From: Bursaphelenchus xylophilus
Lineage: Eukaryota; Nematoda; Chromadorea; Rhabditida; Aphelenchoididae
Reading direction: 5' to 3'
Length of the DNA: 64,000 bases
Assembly: GCA_904066235.2 (NCBI GenBank)
Contig: CAJFCV020000002.1
Location: 62,001 to 126,000 of the forward strand
Shown here: piece by piece, positions 22,686 through 34,008 of the stretch
How the letters are laid out: each line of letters begins with the position of its first letter
Position numbering within the stretch: the stretch's first letter is position 1
The notes under the pieces: generated by a model
What the model saw: the letters and a program-made list of their open reading frames with translations, nothing else
Told to the model about the DNA's origin: nothing
The model's database searches: none
Position numbers and translations under genes: made by a program

Positions 22686-23018
22686 GGCCCTTGGGCGCTC
22701 TCTTCTTTTTTGCATGTTCCTTCCGGAAAACCCTCCACTTGGATTGTGGAAATTTGAAGCATAAATGTATTATTAAAATAGAAAGGCACTTTTATATTGT
22801 ACTAGAGATACAAACATGTTATACTCGACGTTTTAACATCCAATAAATGAAACCTTTTTTGGCAGCAAAATCGATTTTCTCTTCATTTTTGACCTTTTTT
22901 AAGAAATTCCTTTGATCATTTCCTCTTTCGACCGGTCGTTTCTCTCATTCCCCTTTGCGGTCTACAGTAACCCGCTGCGCTCCGAACTCTCTTTTCTCGG
23001 CCAGGGAGCGATACCAAT

Positions 23019-24931
23019 ATGAAGAGCGTAACGTCGAGTGTCTCCAGCTCGATTACGGGCTCTGTTCAAGGCGAGGCGACTTCAGCGCAGCCTCAAATCA
23101 GCAGCGGATTGGTCGAGAAAGAGCTATTGGAACGGGTTTTATTACGATTGGCCAATTGTAAGATGCGAAGAGATCATCGTGGAGAGCCGACGGCTGAGAT
23201 GGACGTTCATGTGACCCCTGAAGAGATCTACAAGCTCTGCCAATTGGCGGTGGAATCCTTTATCAAGCAACCAGCCTTACTGCAGATTGGAAGGTTAAAT
23301 TTTATTGTATTTTTGTTGAAAATAGTGTTTGATGATGACTTTTCCTACATTTCTTATGATTTTAAATAATTTTCAAGCCATTTTTATTCCTATTACAACA
23401 CAAATTCACTTTAAAATATCAAAAAGATCAGAAAATCAGATATTTTTTCAAAAAATCCATCTTTTTAAGTCTAGTACTATATAAACTCGAAGCTACATCT
23501 AAAAATAGTCTTGTTTTTCCTCATGATTCATTTTATGACAACTGTATTACTCACTTTTGTCCCATTTACCCCAAAAAACATTAAAAAACGATCTTTCTGA
23601 TGGACCATGTAAAAAAAAGGAGTGTGCATTCTCTTTACGAGAGAAACTAAAGAAACGCGTACCAAACCGAAGCAAAAGGGGAACCCAATTCAAAAGCGAT
23701 GGACGTTTATTTGAACAGTTTTAGGCTGCGCTGAATTTTCGGACTATTTGTTCCAAAAAAAGGTTAGCGGAACATCCAGCTCAATAAGTTGTGGCTGGAA
23801 AGCAAAATTTTGGAATGTCTGATCTTGGGGTTGGACGAATATCGTTGGAGTTCTCTCATCATTGACCGCATGTCTATTCCGTTATTTACAGTCTGTTTTT
23901 CAGCTCTTCCTTGCCTTTGACCATCTGTGCCGACATCCATGGGCAATTCCGAGATGTCCGAATGTTGGTGGACAGACATGGATTCGTTGACAAGCATTCT
24001 TATCTCTTCCTGGGTAAGTCCTCCATCCAACAACTTTGCTATTTTAGGGGACTACGCTGACCGTGGAACCCAAGGAGTGGAGACAATTAGTTTTCTTTTC
24101 GCTGCCAAGGTTCTCCATCCGGAGCGTGTCTTTTTGCTTCGGGGAAATCATGAAGACTACAATACTTCAATGGTTTATGGCCTATTGGACGAGTGTCTGG
24201 AGAAGTTTGGGAATTATTGTGGGCAAAGATTGTGGCTGTGCTTTGTGAATGCCTTCAATCACATGCCCTTTGCCGCGCTGGTGGATAAGAAGATATTGTG
24301 CATGCATGGAGGGTTGAGTCCGGAGATTCACAATGTGGAAGATATCAATAAGGTAAGAATAACTGATTTTGGCTCCATTGGCAGATTCGTCGACCCTCAA
24401 TGATCCCTCTCTATGGAATGGCCTGTGATATTGTCTGGTCGGACCCACTAAATCAACACGATGGATGGTCTCTAAGCCCTCGAGGGATCTCTTTTACTTT
24501 TGACGATTCTGTTGTAGAGAAGTTCTGTGAGGCGAATGGAATTGATTTAATCGTCAGAGGCCATCAAATTACTAACGAGGCAAGTTTTTTTGAGGTGTAA
24601 GATTTATATTTTATGGCGCTTTAGATGCATCGAAATGGATATCAGTTCAGTCCGGGTGGCCGCGTTCTGACTTTGTTCACAGCCAGCGATTATCTGAGAA
24701 CCTCAAATACCGGCGCTACTTTGACTGTCACCCCAAATGTAATTTTTTTGCTGAGCTCCTGAAGACTGTTTGGATTATATTATAACCACAATTTTAATAT
24801 TATTTTAGTTGGAGGCTCACTTTACTCTGTTCCGTCCAGTTGATCGTAAACGTTTGAAGCGAATGAACCGTCATAAGGCCGACAGCAGCCATTCCTCAAC
24901 TTCCAAGAGCCTTCCTTCCGAAAGCATGTAA
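23019..24931 (+). CDS. Divergent PP1-like serine/threonine protein phosphatase
   Basis: Metal-dependent PPP-family phosphatase. Exons: 23019-23293, 23904-24013, 24048-24352, 24385-24579, 24625-24738 and 24809-24931; 373 aa. All six metal/phosphate-site blocks are present, with changes at non-ligand positions: ADIHGQ (usual GDIHGQ), GDYADRG (usual GDYVDRG), RGNHE, HGGLSPE and RGHQ. The usual SAPNYCGEFDN segment reads TASDYLRTSNT, so the toxin-sensitive YCGE loop of PP1 is gone. A basic Ser-rich tail follows. Nematodes carry expanded, often germline, PP1-like sets, and this fits that pattern. The intron after GHQITNE starts GCAAGT (45 nt); using the GT at 24595 instead would give a 30-nt intron and six extra residues. 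Confidence 0.9.
23638..23829 (-). repeat. Dispersed repeat (family I), copy 2, inverted, in PP1-like intron 1
   Basis: This is the reverse complement of copies 1 and 3 with moderate divergence, including GTGGCTGGAAAG, AATTTTGGAATG and GTTAGCGGAACATCCAGCTC. It makes up about a third of the first intron of the phosphatase gene. Confidence 0.62.
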
Positions 24932-25032
24932 TTTTGGCGACAATAAAAGAATTTGTACGGCGTTCTTGGAAGAAAGCATTTTACCCTGCCAGAATTCTAC
25001 TTAGGTACAGAGAATCGGCCTAATCCATAGGA

Positions 25033-25225
25033 TCAGGCATTCCAAAATTTGCATTTTCCAGCCACAAAACATTGAGCTGGGTGTTCCACTAACCTTTCTT
25101 AGGAACTGTTTGTTCGAAGTCCCCAGCTTCCCGAGGAATGCTCAATGAATTTTCCCTCGCTTTTGGAATGGGTTTCCATTCGGATTCGATTTGGCGCGCT
25201 TTTCTTTCGTTTCTCTGGTAAAGGA
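25033..25225 (+). repeat. Dispersed repeat (family I), copy 3
   Basis: It matches copy 1 in order and orientation: GGCATTCCAAAATTTGCA, CCAGCCAC, TGTTCCACTAACC, TTGGAATGGGTTTCC, GATTTGGCGCGCTTTTCTTT. It starts about 100 bases after the phosphatase stop. Confidence 0.62.
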
Positions 25226-26748
25226 AATAAGCTCTCGGCTTTCTATGTAGTCGTTTCGCAAAAAGTTTTTTGCTCTCTGATGAAAGATAGAAAGTTATGA
25301 ATTTTTGATGGAAAAATAAATTAATAACATTAATTTTTCCACACAATGGGAAGGTTGATTTCATCATAGATATCATAAACATTGTCCTTTTTAGATATTG
25401 TCCGTTGTCGATTAATTTTTCGAAGCTCACTACCTAGGAGTATAATTTTTGCTCGTCGAAAACAGTAAAGTAGACGTCATTCTAGGTTCAACCGCTGAAA
25501 TGTCACCCGGATACATATGTAGGTATGTCAAGTGTAATGTTCTAAGCACTTATCCTAGTCTCCAATGTTAATCCGCTAATTGCTCTTACTAGTTGAAATC
25601 AACTGGAGTTGATGAAAGAGAGAGTATTTTCAACAGAAACAGCATGCGATTCAGACAAAATTACAGTAAGCGACCCCTCAAAAGAGGTGGGGTCATTGTC
25701 TTTCCTAACTGTTTGGGGATTTGATTTCGCTGCTCAGCTGAATGTACGGCCACTTATGTATATTGTGGCCGTACTTTTTTGTACTGCTGAAAGTTAATCC
25801 GCAAATTACAGCGCTGAGATGTTGAAAATATAGATAGACGCTATGGTGAGCGATGTTGTTGCAGTCTGTCGGCTTAGTGGGGTAATAAAGGTTAAAATTA
25901 TCGTATCGCGAAAGCTTCCTTTCCAAATAGGCATTTGGGACAACAGGTTAGTAGTATTTTCACCATAATATTTTCTGAAAGTTCTTACTATTGTCCTGGA
26001 GCGGTCGAAATTAAAGCCCAGAAAAATTGGCTTATTTCTCTTTGCGAGGAAGTCGTTTTGATTGGGTTTTCCGAATTGCTTGCATAATTTTCCGCACGTG
26101 TTATAGGTTAGCTCTGCTTAGCATTTCTGGCAAAATTTTAGTTTCGAATATCAGCATTTCAGACATAATAATTATTTAAGACTTTTTCTTTACACTTTCG
26201 TTTCATAAAAGGTGAGGGGGAAGGTAGGAATCATACATGCAAAAAAATCTCAAAACATTTGTAATTGCATGTTTGTTGCGATATTCACAGGTTAAAAAAG
26301 TTCCCAGAAAGGCACCCAATTTGCAAATCAACTTTTATTTACCTCGCTAAGACTCTTAACAGTTTCTTTGCCAACAGCTTGACCTTTAGGCAGTTGGCAG
26401 ACAAACGATGCATTAGTCTTGAATCCATGATAAATGGGGTTAACGTAGATTGCGGTCTGGCCAATCAAAAAGCTGATTAAAGCCCCGGAATGACGAGATT
26501 ACTCCGCATGCCCATTCTTCTTTCTAGACTAATTTTTCTTTTTTTTTTATGTTCATCCCACTCATCTTGCTTACCGTAATGCCCAATTGCCTCGCATAAT
26601 TTACATTTGCCCCGCTTTTTCACTCGAAAAAAGAAGAAGATAAATTGAAATTCGCTTTCCCGCCATATGCTTACAAAGTTTTCTCGCAACTCTAACTCCG
26701 TCTCTACCTCCGTTTCCTTTCTAGAATAGTAAGCTCAAAGATCTTGCC
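25226..26748. other. Intergenic, no gene seen
   Basis: AT-rich spacer before the Srd-like gene. It contains a short hairpin at 25744-25774 and, at 26721-26723, a CTTTCTAG acceptor that probably receives a spliced leader for the next gene. Confidence 0.5.
25744..25774. repeat. Short hairpin followed by a T run
   Basis: GTACGGCCAC and GTGGCCGTAC are perfect 10-bp arms around an 11-nt AT-rich loop, followed directly by TTTTTT. It looks like a foldback; no RNA family is recognised. Confidence 0.5.
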
Positions 26749-28111
26749 ATGCTTATATCTGGGACCAAGATGCAGCTCTATTTCCAACCAACACCCGAAA
26801 ATCCGTATGCTTGGGATTACTCTGACAATGAGACAGGAATCCCCACCGAGCCGTATGATGAACTTGGAGCGATCTCTCTTTATCTCAGGTTCAGTTATCA
26901 TCTTGCATGCCTTATGGGAGGGCTCTTGTCCTTCTCCATGTTATATTTAGTGCTGTTTAAAACTACTGGGCATTTGAAGAGCTATTCAAGAATGTTGCTG
27001 CTGTGCTCTGCGACAGACATCATGTACTGGTTCATGGACAACATGATTCAAATGGTAAGCGGTACACAAAAAAATCTTCTGAAGAAAAACGTTGACAGAA
27101 TTACTTTTCAAATTTTGTCCAGAAAAAATTAAATATTGTACCTATCATCTTGCAAAAAGTTTCTATTCTTCAGAAAGCAAAGCTCGAAGATGGAGTGTTT
27201 ATGGTAAAGCTGGAAGGTCCGGCAAGTCGTCTTCCCTACGCCTATCACTCTGTTACCATGGCACTCTACGTTGTTACATTGGCTTGGATTCACAGTATTC
27301 TGCCGGCTCAATACTTCTTCAGATATTATGCTGTTACTCGGTAATCATATTTGGGATGACAAACGTAAATGATGTTACTTTAGGTCTCGTCCAATGACTG
27401 GCTTTCAAACCGCGGCTCTGTACATGGTCTCGTTGGCGTTTGCCATTCCAATGGGGTCGATCGCTTATCCCTGTTACGCTTACTCTCCAACGATTCGACC
27501 ACATTTCAACTATGGCACTTTATGGTATCGAGAAGTCCCACTGCCCAAAGTTTTGTATGCCGATATTGTAAGTCATCTGTCTATCATTAAGTAACTTTCA
27601 CTTTTTAGCGCTACATCTACCAGAAGCTATACTTCCTATACTCCAATGTTTTTGTCACCTCGACATACGTATTATCGCTCTATTATGCATACGGTACGAT
27701 CCAGTTCCTAAAACACAACAGTGATATGTATTCCGAGAGGACCAAAGCGATGCAAAAGCAACTTTCAAGAGCGCTGTTCTTTCAGGTAAGAAGGAATTTT
27801 GAGGAGCACAGAAAACAATCCATTTTAAGAGCTGCCTTCCAGTCATACTCTCAATCGGCCCCATTCTACTCATCTGCGTTCCCTCGTTCTTCTACCTCAA
27901 CACTGGCCGCTCCGCCTTGGTATTGATGAACATCACGAGTTGGGTGCCAGTTTTCAACCCACTGTTGACAATCTCAGTCATCGTTCCGTATCGCCGAGCT
28001 GTGGTTGCCTGCTTTGCTGAGCACAAAGTTCACACTTCCTCGGCGAAGGACACAAAGGACAGTTCGGCAAAACAGACCACTCATGACAATGGAATGGATA
28101 TGATGATGTAG
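26749..28111 (+). CDS. Seven-transmembrane chemoreceptor, Srd-like
   Basis: Exons are 26749-27054, 27174-27340, 27384-27567, 27609-27785 and 27830-28111; 371 aa. Visible features are an Asn-glycosylatable N-terminus, a first helix, a TGHLKSYSRMLL loop, an FFRYYAVTR segment at the end of the third helix, a long second extracellular loop, QKQLSRALFFQSCLPV leading to a sixth helix, and a seventh helix ending NPLLTISVIVPYRRA. This plan matches nematode class-d (Srd/Str superfamily) receptors. The acceptor of the last exon was set at TTTTAAG before 27830, because the nearby TTCCAG site would give a low-complexity frame ending early. The start could also be the Met at 26770. Confidence 0.85.
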
Positions 28112-28241
28112 TCCAACTTTGTAATACCTTTAATTTTTTGGACCTCTACAGGTGTGGGATGTGGTGGAAATTTGGGTTCATAAACAAAATATTATAAATC
28201 TTTATTTTTGGTTCAAATTATATTACAGTACACGTTTAAAG

Positions 28242-31200
28242 CTACAATTTGCCATTACGTTCGTCAAAAAGCCTATTCGAAATGCTCAGACCATCAAAGC
28301 CGTTGGACGTGTCGCGAATTAGAGAAGCCACTTGATTTTGGACTGCTTTTACTTGGTCCAGCTGAAAGAGAAATGATTTTGGTAATGTTTTTATATGATT
28401 TCGCTTGTTTCTGCCGAATTTTCAATGGCATACTTTGAGGACAAAGTTTAATGTAAAAGTCGAATGAGGTAAAATTTTCAGGAATTGACGAATTTTTCGG
28501 ACTTGCTTATCGAAACAAAGCTTTTTCAGTAATTGAAAAAAACGTACCTCTTTCAAAACTTTGTCCATTTTATACTCCAACTCGGCATTTCTCGACTTTA
28601 CCGCGCTGACCATTTCATCTCTTTCCCTCAATTCCTTCCTCAAATCACTGCTATTCAATCTCTCCGTGTCCAATTCTTTCCTGAGATCCACAACTGTTTG
28701 TAACAGCACTTGTTTCTCATCATCTTCAACCGACGACTTGCTGGAGTTGGCCTCATTTTTCAACGAATTTGCCGTGCAATTGGCCATATTCTTTGCCAGT
28801 AAATCCCAGGGAAAGGCGAGCTTTTGAGCACACTGAGGAACAACGGTCAGAGCGCTGCGAATTTGCTCTTGGGTGCCTCGGGTGAGACTGTAGGCGATGA
28901 AAGGAATTATTCGGTCGTCCTGGAACAGAGAAGCGCTTTTTGATAACATTGCGGACAGGAAATAAATTTTAATTAAATAAATTTTTTAGATTTTTTTATT
29001 TTGAACTCCTTCTTCCAAGATTTTTTAATTTGAACCTTAAAACAGGCATTCAAGAATCCCGGAATACAATCTTGTAAGACACGCACAAACTTTCTAGCTC
29101 ACCTCCAAAGTTCTCCAGTAAATATCCTTATGAATTCTGGAGTGGTCTTTCAGCAACCCCAACAACTTAATCATCTCGATCGGAATCATCATCCCATTCA
29201 ACCTCCCGCCATTCGAATCAATCGATGAGTTTGTCGACTGACACATTTGGAACAAATCCCCATTTTGAGCGAACTGCGTGTCGTTTATTCGCGCACACAG
29301 CTCGGGACTCATAGCGTCAGCCAGCATGTCACAAGCTTCTTTGTCATTGGTAAGGGCTAAAGGACGATTATTACATACAAGTACGATATTGCCTTACTCT
29401 GAGCCAGGATTAACGTCTGAGCGATGAAATCGACGTAGTAAGAAGTCTGGCTACTCTCTGCGTTCATGGAAACTTGCGCATTCATCTCAACGACGGCGAC
29501 GAGAACGGCTGGGTTTTCGAAGGTCGAGATTTCAGCGCCATCGTCAACGATCTCCTAAAAAATATTGTCATTGAAAACAACCTAGTTAAAGCCTTAATTT
29601 CTCGAATATTTTCAGTTGAAAATTCCGACGACTTTTGCAAAGCTGGAGCAAAAAATCATCGCGAGTTCACACAAAAACTAGCTTGCGCAAGTTTCCATCA
29701 AACCTGGACCTTTTTCAACAAAAAATGATTTCAACTTTTAACATGACGCAAACCAACCTTAACCAATAAATTCAACAACTTGATTGCCTTCACCGTGACC
29801 TCTGGATTCGGCTGTTTTTCAAGCCCTAAGGCCACCATTCTAACCAACGATTTCATCGGCGTTGACGATCCATTCGAGGTGCTCTGTCCTTGCGGAGAGT
29901 TGGCGTTTAAAATGATCTGGCAAACCGGCGATTTCAGCGATTTCACCCGCACCAAATCGTACAACAAGGACAAAATCTGGCTGGTCTCCTCGGTCCTCGG
30001 ATCAAACGTCACGATCCTAATGGCGGAATTCTCAATTGCTTTGGAAAAGTATTGAAAAGTTGAGAACTCGCGGCAAAGATCGGAGAGTTCAATCTCGTTG
30101 TCGCGGGTTTTGGTGACCAAAACCGAACGCAGAAAGTCACTGGCAAAATTGACAGTCAGAGTGGAGTCGGCTTGCGCGAGGACGTTGAAGGCGCAGAGGA
30201 GGGTTTGAAACATGTTCATGGAGGTGAAGAACTGAAGGAAAAACATGATTTCAGTTGGAAAAAGTTAGCTCTGTTCTTCTGTAATCGAAAGTTTTGATCC
30301 ACAAAAAATGTCAGCATTTTTTTACCGCAGAAGAAAACCTTTCCACAAAACAATTAAAAAAAATATTGCAAAAGTGTGGCCAAAGAAGGTTATTCTCTCC
30401 GGCCGTTCTCCGCATTTCGTTCACTCTCTTGTCGGAAAAAGTTTGACATAAAATTCGTTGTAGAGAGGCTGCACATTGAAAAGCTCTCTTTTACCTTACC
30501 TTCTCACTCATTGGAGTGTTGAGCCGCCTCAAAATCAGCAACGTTGAGATTACGACCAGGTAATTGTCGCTTGCCAGGAACGACAAAAACTTTCGGCTGA
30601 GCGATTGATAGAACTCTAACATAAAAGCGTGAGACATTTCTTTTGATTTGGAGACCAGATTGCACAGTAACGAGAGACTGTATGACAAGTACTCCGTTGT
30701 TTGCGGGTCAATTCTAAAACACAATTTTTTTAAATGCAGATGTTTTAACAACTGTAAATTTACAACACCGTTGCTTACATTTCATCGCACAAAACACTTA
30801 AAAAGTCCATTCCATATCCCTCAACCTTGAAATCGGTCTCATAGGTCAGGAATTGCAGCAATTTGAAGGCTTCCACGACTAATTCGGAATTTTGTCGGGC
30901 TTTCAAATTGTATTTCAGCGTCTTATAAACCAGCTGAGGGAATGGCAATTGAGTCGCGCAGAACTGACGGAGCGACAAATTGACATGGACCAGTCGATGA
31001 AGCAGATTGTAGACCCGTTGACGAACAAAATTGTCGGTACTCACATGCTCCAAAAGTTCGTAGCACAACTTGAGAAGGGGAGTTATCGGATATGTGGCGG
31101 GTTTTAGGAATACCGTTGGGTAGAGATCGGAAAAGACTAGTTGGAGCTTCTGAAAGTTGGAGGAGTGGAATTTGGCGTTTTTTGGAACACAACAGGAAAA

Positions 31201-32015
31201 AGAATGCCCTCTGTACAACGAAACCGGCCTATCAGAAACCATTTTTTTTGGTCCGTTGCACAGTGGGGACCTGATTCAGTGGCAAAAAACGTCTCATTTT
31301 GCATCCCAGAAGGGACCAAAATGTGTCCAAACCCTTCCCCTCTCTAATTGTAAGCTAAAAAACTCCGCTTTGAAAAGCCGGCCTTGAAGGAAAGGGCGCG
31401 CTTTTCAAAACAGAGTTTTTTAGCTTAGAGAAGGGAAAGGCTTGGAATCATTTTGGTCTCTTCCGGGATGCAAAAGGAGACGTTTTTTGCCACTGGATCC
31501 GGTCCCTCACTGTAGTGGCAAAAAACGCACCATTTTGCATTCAGGAAGCATCAAAAAATGTGGCAAAATACCTCCCTCTTCAAGTGAAAAAACTCAGATT
31601 TCAAAAGCGCGCCCGCTCCTTTTGTGAGGAAAAAGGGTGCGCCCTTCAAAACGAAGTTTTTTTCACTTGGAGAAGGAAGCATTTTGCCACATTTTTGATA
31701 CCTCCCGGATGCAAAATGATACGTTTTTTGCCACTGGTTTAGGTCCCCCACTGTACTTCGTTGTACAGAGAGAGGTTTGATTTTATGCGACATTCTTATT
31801 TTTTCACATTTTGCATACACACACTAAATAGGTCATATTAACATCGCCGAAAAGTCAAAGCGTTTCTTTGTGATAACGACATTTTCAGAGTTTCCGGTGC
31901 AACTTACGCTCAATGAGTCCAAGAAAACATTCGTCCTCAAGACGGTTCTCTCCTCCAGATACACACTTCCCCTCCGGACAACATCCGTTATCAAATCCCT
32001 AAGCTGATCATCCAT
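28242..32015 (-). CDS. CIP2A-like protein (armadillo repeats plus C-terminal coiled coil)
   Basis: Vertebrate CIP2A binds and restrains PP2A and acts in mitotic DNA repair. Minus-strand exons: 32015-31908, 31149-30779, 30713-30500, 30231-29758, 29554-29398, 29356-29103, 28919-28548 and 28361-28242; 689 aa (human CIP2A is about 905). The first 500 residues are Leu-rich helical repeats, for example LLKLCYELLEHV and LLHRLVHVNLSLRQFC. The clearest homology is LFQDDRIIPFIAYSLT..EQIRSAL, matching the segment at the end of the human repeat domain. A heptad-like coiled coil (VVDLRKELDTERL, SAVKSRNAELEYKMDKV) follows, much shorter than in vertebrates. The start is uncertain: the first exon follows TTTCAG at 32034 and contains a short out-of-frame upstream ATG. 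Orthology is inferred from memory of the family, without alignment. Confidence 0.7.
31261..31512. mobile_element. Family C inverted-repeat element, copy 1
   Basis: The ends are CAGTGGGGACCTGATTCAGT then GGCAAAAAACGT, and the inverse ACGTTTTTTGCCACTGGATC then CGGTCCCTCACTG. The interior arms pair through GCTAAAAAACTC and its complement. It lies in CIP2A-like intron 1. Family C also occurs at 31514-31753 and 43489-44197. Confidence 0.78.
31514..31753. mobile_element. Family C element, copy 2, lacking its left tip
   Basis: It begins directly with AGTGGCAAAAAACGCACC, so the first 16 or so bases of the left end are missing or shared with copy 1. It ends normally in GGTCCCCCACTG. The interior holds the GTGAAAAAACTC/GAAGTTTTTTTCAC inverted pair and the ATTTTGCCACATTTTTGATA block seen at 44125. 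Confidence 0.75.
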
Positions 32016-32034
32016 TAAACTCTCATACCCGTTA

Positions 32035-34008
32035 CTGAAATTATTTCCGTAAACGCAAAAAAAAAATATTCGAATTTTGAACGCGAAAACAAACAAATGG
32101 AAATTAAATTGAGGAAACGACTTTACACAAAACGATCGCCTATGAATCCTCGAAAAATGGGAAAGGAAGTGGGAAATTAATAGAAAATTGATAGAAAAGT
32201 GCGGAAAAACGATGTTGAAGTGATCATTCGACTTTATAATAAAAGTATGCGGAACTGAACTTTCTTTCAACTACCTTAATTGTGAGGAATAAAACTAATA
32301 CACAATTGATAATTTAAGTTTTTTAAGATGACATTTTCAGAAAGCGATGATAAAGTCACCCTAATTAACATGACAACTAACCCTTCTTTCTCACCTATTT
32401 TTTTGGTAAGTCCAAATTCTCTTCGCCTTTTCCCCGCTCACCTTAGATTACCTATCTTGATTTCCATTGTTTTCGTGAGAAAAACAAACCCTCAACCCTC
32501 TGACCTCACCCTACTGCCCTCAACTTGCTCTGCAGTCTTGCTGGACCGCTCCCAAAATTCGCAAAAATGCTCGTATTTTTTCTCTGAAGACGAAAACTTC
32601 AGAGAAGAAGCAAAAGATAAACAAGGCCATATTTGCAATCAAAAAAAGAGCCCTCGCCCGTGAAAGACAGAGAGAGGGCGAGAGGCCGAGATTAGAATAA
32701 ATACAAGAGTGCAGGTGGTCAGAAAACCCTCCCTCTATATATCTCATACGAACGGTGGCGAAAACAGAAAGATTAGAGCGCCGCGCGAAACACAATGCAA
32801 ATGTATGCACAGTGCAATATGTTTGGAGCGGGTTTGGTCGTAAATTTTGAGCCGCCTCAGGCACAAAAATGACGAAAGGGTTTTTGGTTGGATGATCAAC
32901 AGTTTTTATGAGCTGTGAAGAATGAAAATTGGAGAGAATTTGCGATTATGGAGTGCTACGGGAGAGGTTAGATGATGAGCAAACAAACAGATGTAATTGA
33001 CCGGTAAATTGACGGCTCTGTATAGAAATTGGCATGAAGAAAGCCTAGAGTTTACTACCTGATATTTTGACATTTCAGACCGCAGTATGCAGAAACCTCA
33101 GAGTTGCGAAGCTTTTAAACAGAAAACGCGTCTTTTTTTACATTTTCCTGAAGTTGTAACAATTTTAGAGACTCGCAAAAACCAGGCATGCCGTAAAAGT
33201 TGCCCTGGTAGATAGTCTGCCCAATTATCACACAATATGTCATCCCAACCTTCTATGACAACATAAAAAAATTAATTTTTGTCATCACCTTCTTACGTAA
33301 CTCCCGTCATGCCTCCGTTATAACTGCATCGCGCTAATTCGCCTAATTCCAAAAACATGCTGCTTACAACCCGAAAAGAACAAATCGCCGACTCCAGCCC
33401 TTTTTTATATTCGACGTCTCTTTTGGCGATTCGAATCTGAGCGCGCAAATTTTCAAGTCGCCGTCTCCAAATAGCCTCTTGACATTCGCTTCTGGAGAAC
33501 GATGGAGACGCGTCGATTCAGAATTCTATTGTTTCCCGTACGAAGGATGAATCTGGAACGAGCAAAAGGAAACAGAAGAATAATAAGCATGTGTAATATG
33601 TGAAAAAAAACAAAAATATCCGTGAGAAATTATTTGAAAGACAAATTATAGGTCTCCGACGACCAAAGAAAGGAAAACCCTAAGGTTTGGAAAATTCAGA
33701 TTACGAAAAAGTACGACAAAATTTTACGGTAACAAGAAAATCAAAAATTCATCATTTTCTTTAATTGAAAAGGTGAGAAATTATCCAAAGTTGCATCAAA
33801 AAATACTTCAAGAGGCATTAGAAACTCACATCGAACCCCTTACCCGCGTCTTCTTCCCTCTTTCACCTTTACCTCCTCGAAAATGAGAATAATAGCAGAC
33901 TTGACACGTTTGGGAAACAGTTGGCCCATTTATTTTTTTGGCCTGCGAATTTTTGGTCGACGTTCTTTCTACGTTTTTGTTGTTGATTGTTGAATAAGAC
34001 ATCGTAGA
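32035..34008. other. Intergenic region between the CIP2A-like and EMG1 genes
   Basis: These genes are divergent, so this segment should hold both promoters. A short frame at 32328 (starting MTFSESDDKVTLINM and ending at a GTAAGT donor near 32406) could be an orphan first exon, but no partner was found. A purine-rich AGAGAGAGGGCGAGAGG tract lies at about 32669. Confidence 0.45.
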
